Shown here: positions 16,122 to 24,428 of the stretch, piece after piece | How the letters are laid out: each line of letters begins with the position of its first letter | Numbering within the stretch: the stretch's first letter is position 1 | Assembly (NCBI GenBank): GCA_031552235.1 | Contig: JAVBMR010000014.1 | Span: 1 to 47,498 of the forward strand | DNA length: 47,498 nt | Direction of reading: 5' to 3' | Origin: WRDF01 sp031552235 | GTDB taxonomy: Bacteria; Bacteroidota; Bacteroidia; Bacteroidales; Rikenellaceae | The notes under the pieces: generated by a model | The model's input: only the letters and a program-made list of their open reading frames with translations | Database searches by the model: none | Told to the model about the DNA's origin: nothing | Program-made: the position numbers and the translations under genes

Positions 16122-17477
16122 ATGAGCGAAATTTCAAGAAGGGACTTTTTTAAACAGGCCGGGATGGTGTCAGCCGGGCTGATGTTCGCCGGCATGCTGG
16201 ACAACAAGAGCTATGCCCGCATATTGGGCGCCAACGACCGTATCAATGTGGGCGTGGTGGGCTATTCCGACCGCTTCCGCGGGGCTTTGCTGCCGTGCTT
16301 CATGCACCACCAAAAGAAACTCAACTTCGACATGGTGGGCGTTTCAGACCTTTGGAGCCTCCGCCGCGAAGCCGCCCTGAAGAATCTGACTAAAACCCTC
16401 GGCCACAGTGTCGCGCTCTACCGCAACAACGACGAACTTTACGATAATAAAGATATCGACGCCGTGATCATCTCGACCGCCGATTTCCAGCACGCGTTGC
16501 ATGCGAAAGAGGCTGCCGAAGCCGGCCGCCACATATATTGCGAAAAACCGTTCGCCGAAACAATGTGGGATAACCGCGAGGGCCGCAGGGCTGTCGAAAA
16601 GGCGGGCATCGTATTCCAGATCGGCTCGCAGCGCCGCAGCGGCGCGAACTACCACGCCGCCAACGATTTCATCCGCAGCGGGAAGTTCGGCGACATAGTG
16701 ATGTGCGAAATGAGATGGAACGTGAACCAGCCGGGCCGGTGGCGAAGGCCCGATACGGTGTCCCAGTGCAAAGAACAGGACGTGGACTGGAAGCGCTACC
16801 TGATGAACCGGCCGTACGAAGATTTCGACCCGCGCAAATACCTCGAATTCCGTCTTTTCTGGCCCTATTCGTCCGGGATCCCGGGGCAGTGGATGGCCCA
16901 CCAGATCGATACGGTGCATTGGTTCACCGGCCTGCACCATCCCCGCAGCGTGGCTGCCGGCGGCGGGATCTACCTGTGGCAGGATGGCCGCACGAACTAC
17001 GATACCATGACCGCCGTAATGGACTACGGCCCTGCAAACGACCTGACCAAGGGTTTCCAGGTGCAGTACTCCTCGCGCTTCACCAACTCGGCCGGCGACA
17101 CCAAGGAAATCTACTATTCGAACGGCGGCGAGCTCAACCTCGACACCAACATGGTGACCTCGAACGGCTACCTGACGGAAAGCCATGCGAAGGCAATGGG
17201 CATGAAAGAGAATAAGCTGGAAGACTTCGCACTCGAAGGCCTGAAGGTGGAAACCTCGGCGAATACGGGCGGCGACCCGCTCACCTCGGCCCACATGCTC
17301 AACTGGATGCAGTGCGTGCGCGACGGCAACGTCAAGACCAACGGCCCCATCGAAGCGGCTTACGACCATTCGACGGCCTGCATAATGGTAACGGCTGCCA
17401 TGCGCACGAAACAGTATGTCGAGTTCGACGAAGACCAACAGGAAGTGATCGCCGGCGGCAAGATATTCCAGTATTAA
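16122..17477 (+). CDS. Tat-exported Gfo/Idh/MocA family oxidoreductase
   Basis: A 451-residue NAD(P)-dependent oxidoreductase. The N-terminus SRRDFFKQAGMVSAGLMFAG is a twin-arginine signal, so the protein is exported folded with its cofactor. A Rossmann segment begins at INVGVVGYSDRFRG (the GxGxxG is replaced by GVVGYSDR). The family Lys lies in YCEKPFAE, and WMAHQIDTVHWFTGLHHP belongs to the substrate domain. Family knowledge: members oxidise or epimerise sugars, and Tat-exported Bacteroidetes members include glycosidases that use NAD internally, so hydrolase chemistry is possible. It follows the epimerase-like gene after a structured spacer and precedes a terminator. Confidence 0.92.
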   Translation: MSEISRRDFFKQAGMVSAGLMFAGMLDNKSYARILGANDRINVGVVGYSDRFRGALLPCFMHHQKKLNFDMVGVSDLWSLRREAALKNLTKTLGHSVALYRNNDELYDNKDIDAVIISTADFQHALHAKEAAEAGRHIYCEKPFAETMWDNREGRRAVEKAGIVFQIGSQRRSGANYHAANDFIRSGKFGDIVMCEMRWNVNQPGRWRRPDTVSQCKEQDVDWKRYLMNRPYEDFDPRKYLEFRLFWPYSSGIPGQWMAHQIDTVHWFTGLHHPRSVAAGGGIYLWQDGRTNYDTMTAVMDYGPANDLTKGFQVQYSSRFTNSAGDTKEIYYSNGGELNLDTNMVTSNGYLTESHAKAMGMKENKLEDFALEGLKVETSANTGGDPLTSAHMLNWMQCVRDGNVKTNGPIEAAYDHSTACIMVTAAMRTKQYVEFDEDQQEVIAGGKIFQY

Positions 17478-17599
17478 GATCATTTCATCATACTAAATAC
17501 AACCTGTCAGAAACGAAATTACCCCATTCGGGGCCTGTTGTTATGGTTTCGACTTGCGAAGCAAGCCGCCAGCCCGCAGAAATTAAAAACACAAATCGA

Positions 17600-17630
17600 C
17601 GACCTGCCGTACTGGCAGGTCGTTTTTTAT
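17600..17630 (+). terminator. Strong intrinsic terminator after the oxidoreductase
   Basis: CGACCTGCC (17600-17608) pairs perfectly with GGCAGGTCG (17614-17622) and is followed by TTTTTTATT. The upstream part of the 337-base gap (17478-17599) holds only a small CTTGC-GAA-GCAAG stem; the downstream part holds the regulator's operator and promoter. Confidence 0.85.
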
Positions 17631-17740
17631 TACCCATATTTCCGGAAGGTCCGCGCACTCCAGTTTAAGGTCATATCGTTTATACTTCCCAAGCCCTTGT
17701 TTCTTAAGTCTTTTTTTGTATTTTTGATTAGAAATATGAG

Positions 17741-17771
17741 TGTATTATACGTATTCCATACGTATAATACA
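17741..17771 (+). promoter_or_regulatory. 31-base palindromic operator
   Basis: Positions 17741-17754 (TGTATTATACGTAT) are the exact reverse complement of 17758-17771, separated by TCC. A partial half-site, CGTATTA, recurs at 17791-17797. The palindrome sits directly before a -7-like box, 44 bases before an HTH regulator gene, so autorepression is the simplest reading. Confidence 0.7.
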
Positions 17772-17775
17772 GATT

Positions 17776-17783
17776 TATCTTTC
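17776..17783 (+). promoter_or_regulatory. -7-like box TATCTTTC of the regulator gene
   Basis: TATCTTTC differs from TAnnTTTG at the last base. The -33 position falls inside the 17741-17771 palindrome, so a bound repressor would block RNA polymerase. Confidence 0.45.
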
Positions 17784-17814
17784 CATTTAACGTATTACCA
17801 CATACACATTCCAT

Positions 17815-18285
17815 ATGACACAGTCGGAACGATTGAAAAAAGTTCTCAGGGAGCTAAAGGGAAAAGGCGCGGACGGCGCCGGCAACTATCAGAAAGTTGC
17901 AAAGAAAATGGGATATAACCCCAATTATATTTCGGATATAGTAAACGGCAGATTCGCTATCTCGGAAAAATTCGCAGACAGGTTTCAGGAAGCCTTTTCC
18001 GTAAACAGGAACTGGCTCCTGTACGGGACCGGGGATATGAATTTCCAGCACCGTCCAGCCGAATACCCGTCAAACCATTCGAAAGGAAACATGGCGTCAG
18101 ATATATCCTATCCGGAAAGATGCCTTCGGATAGAAATGGAGAATAACAAACTGATGATAGAATACAGCGATATTATCCAAACGCTCCAAGCCAGGATAAA
18201 AGATCTCGTCGAACAGCAGATCGAGTTCATGGAAGAAATCGCAAGGCTCAAAAACCACATAAAACATCTCGAAGAGACGAACTGA
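17815..18285 (+). CDS. XRE/CI-type HTH regulator with coiled-coil tail
   Basis: A 156-residue transcription regulator. Residues 1-70 form an HTH domain (NYQKVAKKMGYNPNYISDIV then RFAISEKFADRF) ending with NWLLYGTGDM, a motif of phage-repressor-like XRE proteins. The C-terminal about 45 residues (LQARIKDLVEQQIEFMEEIA and on) are a predicted coiled coil, probably for dimerisation, fitting the two-fold symmetric operator upstream. The protein is common in form among Bacteroidales but its regulon is unknown. It stands alone between terminators, so its own promoter is the only target that can be inferred here. Confidence 0.85.
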   Translation: MTQSERLKKVLRELKGKGADGAGNYQKVAKKMGYNPNYISDIVNGRFAISEKFADRFQEAFSVNRNWLLYGTGDMNFQHRPAEYPSNHSKGNMASDISYPERCLRIEMENNKLMIEYSDIIQTLQARIKDLVEQQIEFMEEIARLKNHIKHLEETN

Positions 18286-18376
18286 CAAGCCGGGGATACT
18301 TTTTGGGGAAACGCATAGACTTTGCAGGTAGTCATATGGATCGGCCGTATTTTTCCTGCGTTTTGTCAGTATCAAT

Positions 18377-18406
18377 GATTGCCGACAGCAGTTACTGTCG
18401 GCAATC
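18377..18406. terminator. Terminator-like hairpin between convergent genes
   Basis: GATTGCCGACAG (18377-18388) pairs perfectly with CTGTCGGCAATC (18395-18406). It lies between the regulator gene and the convergent minus-strand exonuclease-like gene, but only short T runs flank it. Confidence 0.6.
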
Positions 18407-18424
18407 GTTTGCACGGTAAATAAT

Positions 18425-19369
18425 TCAATGCTTTCCGGGCTTCCGGCCGTATGACAGTTTTACCTGCACCGGATAGTGGTCTGACGGCACGCGGGCCTGG
18501 TACTCCACGAGCGAAACCTCTTTGGGGAAATTTGCCGAACGCAGGATCTTCCCGTCTTTTTTACCAACCCAGTACATATCCGTAAGCACGCCGTAGCGTT
18601 CCACCGCGAAACCCGGGCTTACGAAAATGTGGTCTATACGGCTATCCGTGAAAAGGTTGGGGTCGAAATCGTTGAACGTCCCGTTGCTGCTGTAATTAAC
18701 CCCGGCGGCGAGGTAGGAGTCGCGCAGTACGCCCGAATTTTGCAGTACGTCGTAACTCTTATTTGTCTGGTCGACATTAAAATCTCCCGTAAGGATCACC
18801 GGGTCTTTGCCGCACATCTCCTTGATCTTATCCAGCACGAGTTGAGAACTGTTGGCACGGGCCTTGACCCCCACATGGTCCATGTGCAGGTTAAACATCC
18901 AAAAGCGCAGGCCCGACTTTTTATCCTTGAACTGCCCCCACGTGCAAATGCGCGGCAGGACGGCGTCCCAGCCCTTGTTCGGATAATCAGTGTTTTCCGA
19001 AAGCCAGAAATGACCAGACTTCAGCACGGCAAACATATCCGTCTTATAAAATATGGGGGAATACTCGCCGGCTGTTTTGCCGTCGTCGCGCCCCACCCCG
19101 ATATATGAATACCCGGGCAGCATGCCGAGCATGTCGAGAAGCTGGCTGTTGAACACCTCCTGCGCCCCGAAAATGTCGAAATCGTGGAAGCGTATGAGCT
19201 GGCAGACCACCGGCCCCCGCTGATCCCAGCCGTTGCCGTTTTTCGCGTCGCCGGCGTTGGCCTGGCGCACATTGTACGTGGCCACGCTCAGTTGCTGCGC
19301 ATACACTCCGGCGGAAACGCACCACAGCACCAGTCCGAACAGGATTTTCCTTAAATTTCGAATATTCAT
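18425..19369 (-). CDS. Secreted endonuclease/exonuclease/phosphatase-fold protein
   Basis: A 314-residue protein with a signal peptide (MNIRNLRKILFGLVLWCVSA, ending GVYA-QQ). The body is an EEP-fold hydrolase: VATYNVRQ at the start, DIFGAQEVF with the metal-binding Glu, the NLHMDH motif, TGDFNVDQ, and a final SDHYPVQVKL with the catalytic His. Family knowledge: exported members act as nucleases, sphingomyelinases or sugar/inositol phosphatases; the sequence alone does not separate these. ATG 19369 is chosen over the upstream TTG. It lies 19 bases after the PLDc_N gene on the same strand and is probably co-transcribed. Confidence 0.9.
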   Translation of the reverse strand: MNIRNLRKILFGLVLWCVSAGVYAQQLSVATYNVRQANAGDAKNGNGWDQRGPVVCQLIRFHDFDIFGAQEVFNSQLLDMLGMLPGYSYIGVGRDDGKTAGEYSPIFYKTDMFAVLKSGHFWLSENTDYPNKGWDAVLPRICTWGQFKDKKSGLRFWMFNLHMDHVGVKARANSSQLVLDKIKEMCGKDPVILTGDFNVDQTNKSYDVLQNSGVLRDSYLAAGVNYSSNGTFNDFDPNLFTDSRIDHIFVSPGFAVERYGVLTDMYWVGKKDGKILRSANFPKEVSLVEYQARVPSDHYPVQVKLSYGRKPGKH

Positions 19370-19388
19370 AACCAATAATTATAATTTT

Positions 19389-19598
19389 TTATTTTTTCCT
19401 CGCGCCGTTGTAGATCAGGAACACCACCGGGCCTATTACAGGCATCAGCAGAATGAACAGGCCCCACAATATTTTTTCAGTCGATTGCAGCTCTGATTTG
19501 ATCAATTCTATGAAAGCGCTGACCAATAATACTATAAGCAAAATAAGCAGTAGGAAAATCACTTCCTGCGCACCAAAGCCTATGGCAAAAGTCAACAT
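19389..19598 (-). CDS. Small PLDc_N-domain membrane protein
   Basis: A 69-residue protein of two hydrophobic helices (VIFLLLILLIVLLVSAF and LWGLFILLMPVIGPVVFLIY) ending in basic residues. The second helix carries the LWxLFILLMPVIGPVxFLIY pattern of the PLDc_N family, the membrane leader of cardiolipin synthases that also occurs as a stand-alone protein. Its role alone is unknown; membrane stress functions have been suggested for similar proteins. It is upstream of the EEP-fold gene, and a minus-strand -7 box lies at 19663-19670. Confidence 0.8.
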   Translation of the reverse strand: MLTFAIGFGAQEVIFLLLILLIVLLVSAFIELIKSELQSTEKILWGLFILLMPVIGPVVFLIYNGARKK

Positions 19599-19662
19599 AA
19601 AACAGAATCTAAATGTTTACTATGCTAAGGTACTATCTTTTTCCGACATCCCAAACATGGCG

Positions 19663-19670
19663 CAAAAATA
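19663..19670 (-). promoter_or_regulatory. Minus-strand -7 box TATTTTTG
   Basis: Read on the minus strand the bases are TATTTTTG, fitting TAnnTTTG. The leader to the PLDc_N start at 19598 would be nearly 60 bases. No clear -33 element. Confidence 0.4.
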
Positions 19671-19732
19671 ACCACACAACAGGCTGGCACACGGGCGACC
19701 GGCAATAAAAATCAGAAAAAAACGCCGGAAAA

Positions 19733-19763
19733 TTTGAGGGTTTGTGTTTTTTACTTATATTTG
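19733..19763 (+). promoter_or_regulatory. Consensus promoter of tRNA-Arg
   Basis: TTTG (19733-19736), a 19-base spacer and TATATTTG (19756-19763) match the Bacteroidetes consensus exactly. The tRNA begins 12 bases after the -7 box. Confidence 0.8.
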
Positions 19764-19774
19764 CACCCGCAATC

Positions 19775-19848
19775 GGCACCGTAGCTCAACTGAATAGAGC
19801 ATCTGACTACGGATCAGAAGGTTTCAGGTTTGAATCCTGACGGTGTCA
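19775..19848 (+). tRNA. tRNA-Arg, anticodon ACG
   Basis: The cloverleaf is complete. The acceptor stem pairs GGCACCG with CGGTGTC (one G-U). The D stem is GCTC/GAGC. The anticodon stem TCTGA/TCAGA holds loop CTACGGA, giving anticodon ACG (read as ICG, decoding CGU/CGC/CGA). The T stem TCAGG/CCTGA holds loop TTTGAAT. The discriminator is A at 19848. CCA is not encoded. Confidence 0.95.
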
Positions 19849-19853
19849 CTGAT

Positions 19854-19882
19854 AAAGGGAACTTAATGGTTCCCTTTTTTTA
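19854..19882 (+). terminator. Terminator of tRNA-Arg
   Basis: AAAGGGAAC (19854-19862) pairs with GTTCCCTTT (19869-19877) around TTAATG, and the T run continues to about 19881. It lies 6 bases after the tRNA. Confidence 0.85.
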
Positions 19883-19972
19883 TTTACCACACCCCCTTCG
19901 CCGAGCCACGCAACACCTCCTAACCGCCTCCGTCCCTATCCACGCTCCGCCATCGGCAATTACAGGCGGCAA

Positions 19973-20004
19973 TTTGCATCTCTCGGGGATTTAAACTACC
20001 TTTA
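19973..20004 (+). promoter_or_regulatory. Promoter of the TonB receptor gene
   Basis: TTTG (19973-19976), a 20-base spacer and TACCTTTA (19997-20004), one base off the -7 consensus. The ATG at 20041 lies 36 bases after the box. Confidence 0.6.
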
Positions 20005-20040
20005 TCTGTCATAACCGGACGGAACACTAACCTGCCGCAA

Positions 20041-22362
20041 ATGCGTATTCTCAAAACCATATTCATATTATTCATCTCATTGTGCGGCCTAATTACGGCA
20101 GTGGCCGGGCATACCCTCTCGGGGACTGTGAGGGACGCGACCACAGGCCAAGCCCTGCATATGGCTTCGGTCGTTGTGTCGCCCTCTGACGCAGGCGCAT
20201 CCACCGATTCTGCCGGAATGTTCTCCCTGAGCCTCCCTGCCGACAGGTACACCGTAAACATATCGTTCGTTGGCTATGCCTCGGAAACGAGGACGCTCGA
20301 CCTCGACAGGGACACGGCGCTCGACATATCGCTCGAAGAGGTGCACATGGAAATGGAACCGGCCGTAGTGACGGCGTATATTTCGAAGACCGAAACGGCG
20401 GAGACAGGGGCGGAAAGGCTCTCGGCAAAAGATATCGGATCAGTCCCGGCACTGTTCGGGGAGACCGACCCGCTGAAAGTCGTCCAGCTTACACCCGGCG
20501 TACAGGCCACTTCGGAAGGGTCGAGCGGTTTCAGCGTCCGTGGCGGCAACATAGACCAGAACCTTATCCTGATGGACGGCGCGACCATCTACAACGCCTC
20601 GCACATGATAGGTTTTTTCTCTATATTCAACAATGACGTACTCGAAGACCTGAAGCTCTACAAAGGCGATATCCACGCCATGTACGGCGGCAGGCTGGCG
20701 TCGCTGGTGGATATAAGCACGCGGGAAGGCGACATGCGCGAATATAACGTCAGCGGCGGCATTGGCCTCATATCCAGCCGTCTGCTATTCGAAGGGCCGA
20801 TCATAAAGGATAAGTTGTCGTTTCTGGCCGCCGGCCGCCGTACATACCTCGAAGTATTCAAGCCCGCCGTGAGCGAACTCCGGGGCAAGACTATGAATTT
20901 CTACGACCTGAACCTCGGGCTCGGCTGGCAGGCGGGCGACAGGACCATGGTCAGCCTGTCGGGCTACATGGGCCGCGACAACTACGGGATAAAAGAGGCG
21001 GGTACGCAATACGGCAACGGCATGCTCTCGTTACAGTTGAACCACGCCTTCTCAGGGAGGTTTCTCGCCAACGCCACACTCATCGGCAGCCGGTTCGACT
21101 CGGGCATCGAAATGAACTTCGCGGAGCAGACGGCCAACAAAGGCTCGTGGTGGATGAAATCTTACGGGGCGAAGGCCGACCTGGGCTACTATTACGGCAA
21201 AGGCAACAGCCTTGAGTTCGGCTACCACATACTGCGCCATGACATCATGAAAGGCGAACACTCGCCCGCCTCGCCCCTGTCGATAGTGGCGAAGAAATAC
21301 ATAGACCCAACGGCATCGCTCGAACAGGCGCTCTACGTTTCGAACGAGCTGGTATTCGGCAAATTCTCGGTCCGTGCAGGCCTCCGACTGGAGGGTTTCT
21401 ACAACATTTCGAACGGGAAACCCGTCGCAATACTCAAAAATTACGAACCGGCCGGCACCGAAACGTACCGCAAAGGGGAAATCTACGAAGACCATTACAG
21501 GCTGTCGCCCAGGCTGGGCCTTTCGTACCGGATCGACGGCAAGCAAACACTCAAGCTGAGCTACACGAGGACCTCGCAATTCCTGCAAATGGCACTGGAC
21601 AATGCCTCGGGGCTTCCGATCAACACATGGTTCGAATCCTCGCCCAACATCGCCCCGCAACAGAACGACCAGTTCGCCGCTGGCTATTACCGCGACATCA
21701 AAGGCAACGACTACGAATTCTCGCTGGAGGCATACTACAAGGACACCAGGAACGCGGTCGACTTTAAAGAACACTCGGAACTGACATACAACAGCGAACT
21801 CGAACAGGAGATCCGCATGGGGGAAGGCTATTCTTACGGAGTGGAGGTCATGCTGCGCAAAAGGACAGGAAAACTCAACGGCTGGATAACATGGTTCTTC
21901 ACGCGCAGCATGAGGAAAACGGACGGCGTGAACCAGGGACGCTGGTACAGGTCTATATACGACAAGCCTGTCAACATCGCATTGGTGGCTAACTACGACT
22001 TGTCGGACAGATGGCGGCTGTCGGCCAACTGGGTGCTGTCGAGCGGCACGCCCACCACCTACCCCACCGGCAAAGCCTATGTAGGAAGCGAGGTATTCCC
22101 GGGCAACAGCTACATCCCGATCTACGCCGAGCGCAACAACGCACGCTTCCCGACCTACCACAGGCTCGACGTTTCGGCCGCGTTCAGCTTCAGGACGCGC
22201 AGGATGGAGCAAAGCGAACTTGTCTTCTCGATGTACAACGCCTACGGACGCAAAAACCCCTGGACGATATACCTGAAACACGACAAGGAGGAGGGTGTAG
22301 TGGCGGAAATGTACTACCTGTTCACGTTCACGCCCTCGATCACATGGAACTTTAAATTCTGA
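20041..22362 (+). CDS. TonB-dependent outer membrane receptor with regulatory beta domain
   Basis: A 773-residue outer membrane transporter. Residues 1-23 are a signal peptide. Residues about 24-100 are a carboxypeptidase-regulatory-like beta domain (LSGTVRDATTGQALHMASVV). The plug follows, with DPLKVVQLTPGVQATSEG, GFSVRGGNIDQNLILMDG and MYGGRLASLVDI. The rest is a beta barrel ending in the terminal Phe expected of outer membrane proteins (TPSITWNFKF). It is not a full SusC: it is short and its partner, 5 bases downstream, is a DUF4249 lipoprotein rather than SusD. Family knowledge: TonB receptor-DUF4249 pairs are widespread in Bacteroidetes, with unknown cargo. Energy comes from TonB-ExbBD, not encoded here. 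Confidence 0.95.
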   Translation: MRILKTIFILFISLCGLITAVAGHTLSGTVRDATTGQALHMASVVVSPSDAGASTDSAGMFSLSLPADRYTVNISFVGYASETRTLDLDRDTALDISLEEVHMEMEPAVVTAYISKTETAETGAERLSAKDIGSVPALFGETDPLKVVQLTPGVQATSEGSSGFSVRGGNIDQNLILMDGATIYNASHMIGFFSIFNNDVLEDLKLYKGDIHAMYGGRLASLVDISTREGDMREYNVSGGIGLISSRLLFEGPIIKDKLSFLAAGRRTYLEVFKPAVSELRGKTMNFYDLNLGLGWQAGDRTMVSLSGYMGRDNYGIKEAGTQYGNGMLSLQLNHAFSGRFLANATLIGSRFDSGIEMNFAEQTANKGSWWMKSYGAKADLGYYYGKGNSLEFGYHILRHDIMKGEHSPASPLSIVAKKYIDPTASLEQALYVSNELVFGKFSVRAGLRLEGFYNISNGKPVAILKNYEPAGTETYRKGEIYEDHYRLSPRLGLSYRIDGKQTLKLSYTRTSQFLQMALDNASGLPINTWFESSPNIAPQQNDQFAAGYYRDIKGNDYEFSLEAYYKDTRNAVDFKEHSELTYNSELEQEIRMGEGYSYGVEVMLRKRTGKLNGWITWFFTRSMRKTDGVNQGRWYRSIYDKPVNIALVANYDLSDRWRLSANWVLSSGTPTTYPTGKAYVGSEVFPGNSYIPIYAERNNARFPTYHRLDVSAAFSFRTRRMEQSELVFSMYNAYGRKNPWTIYLKHDKEEGVVAEMYYLFTFTPSITWNFKF

Positions 22363-22367
22363 CGACT

Positions 22368-23261
22368 ATGCCGCACCGTATAATAAAAGCCCTGCTCCTC
22401 TCCGCCGCGTGCGCCTTCCTCGCCTCGTGCAAGGATACTATCGAGATCGACCTCCCCGCCGGAGAGGAATACATCGTGATCTCTGGCCGCATCGCCGACG
22501 AGAATTTGAGCCAACCGATCAGGATAACGCGCTCCTTCTCCATGGCCTCGACCGGGCGCCCGCAAGCCGTGAGAGGCGCCCGGGTCAAAGTTACCGACTC
22601 GGAAGGACACACATATAACTATATGGAAGACAACGACGGCGTGTACAGGGCAGCACCGAATTTCAAGGGTATGACAGGCATCGAATACACCCTCGAAGTC
22701 GCTGTCGACACAGACGGCGACAATATCGACGAAATATTCACGGCCTCCGACATCATGTGCGAACCGGCCAGGATCGAACGCATAAAATTCGAGAAATACA
22801 GGTTCCTGTCGAAAGACCTCATAATGATAGTCGTATGGGCGCAGCTGCCCGAAAACAGCAACAACGCAGGCTATTGCTTCAACGTGACCATCGGTAATCC
22901 CGACGACCTCGAATCATACTCCGACATGGCGCTTTTCAAGGACGATTTTCTGGATAAAAGGACTATCGACAGCCTGGCCATGTTCTATGTCGACCCGAAT
23001 GACAAAAATAACAAATACAAATTTGACGTCGGCAACATGGTGGAGGTGAAAGTGTTGTCGCCAAGCAAGCAATACTACGAATTCCTCCGCGAATCGAAAG
23101 AGAACATATCCAGCGACATCCCCATATACGGCGGCCCGCCCGCGAACTCCTCGACCAACATCCGCCAGAGGGGCGGCACACCAACCCCGGTGACCGGTTT
23201 CTTCGCGGCCTGCCCCTACGACTGGTCATATCTCCCCATATGGGAAAGCACATTGGAATAA
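22368..23261 (+). CDS. DUF4249 lipoprotein, partner of the TonB receptor
   Basis: A 297-residue lipoprotein. The signal peptide ends in the lipobox FLASC with Cys21. After it comes DTIEIDLPAGEEYIVISGRI, the typical DUF4249 opening, followed by a beta-sandwich-like domain with VRGARVKVTDSEG. The C-terminus ends shortly after TGFFAACPYDW. Length is on the short side for the family. It begins 5 bases after the receptor stop, so the two are co-transcribed and probably form a surface complex. It likely sits on the outer membrane and helps bind the transported molecule, by analogy with SusD; the ligand is unknown. Confidence 0.9.
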   Translation: MPHRIIKALLLSAACAFLASCKDTIEIDLPAGEEYIVISGRIADENLSQPIRITRSFSMASTGRPQAVRGARVKVTDSEGHTYNYMEDNDGVYRAAPNFKGMTGIEYTLEVAVDTDGDNIDEIFTASDIMCEPARIERIKFEKYRFLSKDLIMIVVWAQLPENSNNAGYCFNVTIGNPDDLESYSDMALFKDDFLDKRTIDSLAMFYVDPNDKNNKYKFDVGNMVEVKVLSPSKQYYEFLRESKENISSDIPIYGGPPANSSTNIRQRGGTPTPVTGFFAACPYDWSYLPIWESTLE

Positions 23262-23266
23262 TTTAG

Positions 23267-23274
23267 TACCTTTG
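23267..23274 (+). promoter_or_regulatory. -7 box TACCTTTG of argF'
   Basis: TACCTTTG fits TAnnTTTG exactly, 41 bases before the ATG at 23316 and only 5 bases after the preceding stop. No -33 element is clear. Confidence 0.6.
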
Positions 23275-23315
23275 CACGAAGCGAAATAAAGATAAAAGAA
23301 AAAAACACGCAAGAC

Positions 23316-24269
23316 ATGAGGAACTTTACGAACGTACACGACATAGGCGACCTCAGGCTGGCCGTCGCCGAAGCCATAGAGGTGAAAAAAGACCGCTACG
23401 CATACACCGCCCTCGGCCGGAACAAAACGCTGCTCATGATATTCTTCAATTCGAGCCTGCGCACCCGCCTGAGCACACAGAAAGCGGCAATGAACCTCGG
23501 CATGAACACAATGGTGCTGGACATCAACCAGGGGGCGTGGAAGCTGGAAACCGAACGCGGCGTGGTCATGGATGGCGACAAACCAGAACACCTGCTCGAA
23601 GCCGTCCCGGTGATGGGTTCCTACTGCGACATCATCGGGGTGCGCTCGTTCGCGCAGTTCGAGAGCAAAGAGGACGACTACAGCGAAAAGATACTGGGCC
23701 AGTTCATCGACTACTCCGGAAGGCCGGTCGTGAGCATGGAGGCGGCCACGCGCCATCCCCTGCAAAGTTTCGCCGACCTTATTACCATAGAGGAATATAA
23801 AGACAAACCGCGCCCCAAGGTTGTCATGACATGGGCGCCCCACCCCCGCGCGCTGCCGCAGGCCGTGCCCAACTCATTCGCCGAATGGATGAACGAAACC
23901 GACTACGATTTCGTGATAACCCACCCCGAAGGCTACGAACTCGACCCGCAGTTCGCGGGCAAGGCCAAAATAGAATACGACCAGAAGAAAGCCCTCGAAG
24001 GCGCCGACTTCGTCTATGCTAAGAACTGGGCGGCATATGCCGATCCCAACTACGGCAAGATAATCAATACCGACCGCTCATGGACAGTGGGAGTGGAACA
24101 CATGGCGCTCACCAACGACGCGAGGTTCATGCACTGCCTGCCCGTGCGCCGCAACATGATCGTGACCGACGACGTGATCGAAGGTCCGCGCTCGCTCGTG
24201 ATCCCCGAAGCCGCCAACCGCGAAATATCGGCGCAGGTGGTACTCAAAAGGATATTGGAAAGTCTCTAA
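23316..24269 (+). CDS. argF': N-succinylornithine carbamoyltransferase
   Basis: A 317-residue transcarbamylase making N-succinylcitrulline from N-succinylornithine and carbamoyl phosphate in the succinylated arginine pathway of Bacteroidetes. The carbamoyl-phosphate site is FFNSSLRTRLST; HPLQSFADL is the HPxQ motif; MHCLPVRRN is near the C-terminus. Family knowledge: residue 90 distinguishes substrates, Pro in the Bacteroides fragilis succinylornithine enzyme and Glu in acetylornithine enzymes. Here DGDKPEHLL puts Pro at position 90, so the succinyl substrate is favoured. The N-terminus and length match the Bacteroides protein closely from memory. It has its own -7 box and a GC-rich hairpin after it; no other arg gene is adjacent. 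Confidence 0.95.
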   Translation: MRNFTNVHDIGDLRLAVAEAIEVKKDRYAYTALGRNKTLLMIFFNSSLRTRLSTQKAAMNLGMNTMVLDINQGAWKLETERGVVMDGDKPEHLLEAVPVMGSYCDIIGVRSFAQFESKEDDYSEKILGQFIDYSGRPVVSMEAATRHPLQSFADLITIEEYKDKPRPKVVMTWAPHPRALPQAVPNSFAEWMNETDYDFVITHPEGYELDPQFAGKAKIEYDQKKALEGADFVYAKNWAAYADPNYGKIINTDRSWTVGVEHMALTNDARFMHCLPVRRNMIVTDDVIEGPRSLVIPEAANREISAQVVLKRILESL

Positions 24270-24341
24270 TAACAACGGAATTATCCCCGTCAAGATTTGC
24301 AATCCGTTAGACGGACATAATTCCGGCTGGATAGACGCTTT

Positions 24342-24370
24342 CGGGCGCCCCTGCCCCCCGGTGGCGCCCG
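24342..24370 (+). terminator. GC-rich hairpin after argF'
   Basis: CGGGCGCC (24342-24349) pairs with GGCGCCCG (24363-24370). No T run follows, so it may be a weak terminator or a processing hairpin. Confidence 0.45.
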
Positions 24371-24428
24371 ACGGCCTTCAAAGAATGCCGATAAAGACTA
24401 ACAAGATAACCCATATAAACAAACTACC

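Noticed and set aside
16344..17483. 379-codon minus-strand ORF
   Set aside because: Antisense shadow of the Gfo/Idh/MocA gene, with His/Val/Ala-rich composition and no motif.
17538..17918. 126-codon plus-strand ORF
   Set aside because: It runs through a perfect terminator, the palindromic operator and the regulator's own start in another frame; no protein-like features.
19775..19848. tRNA-Arg as integration site of the element
   Set aside because: It lies 6 kb beyond the last element gene with chromosomal genes between, and no duplicated 3' tRNA end was noticed near 13.6 kb.
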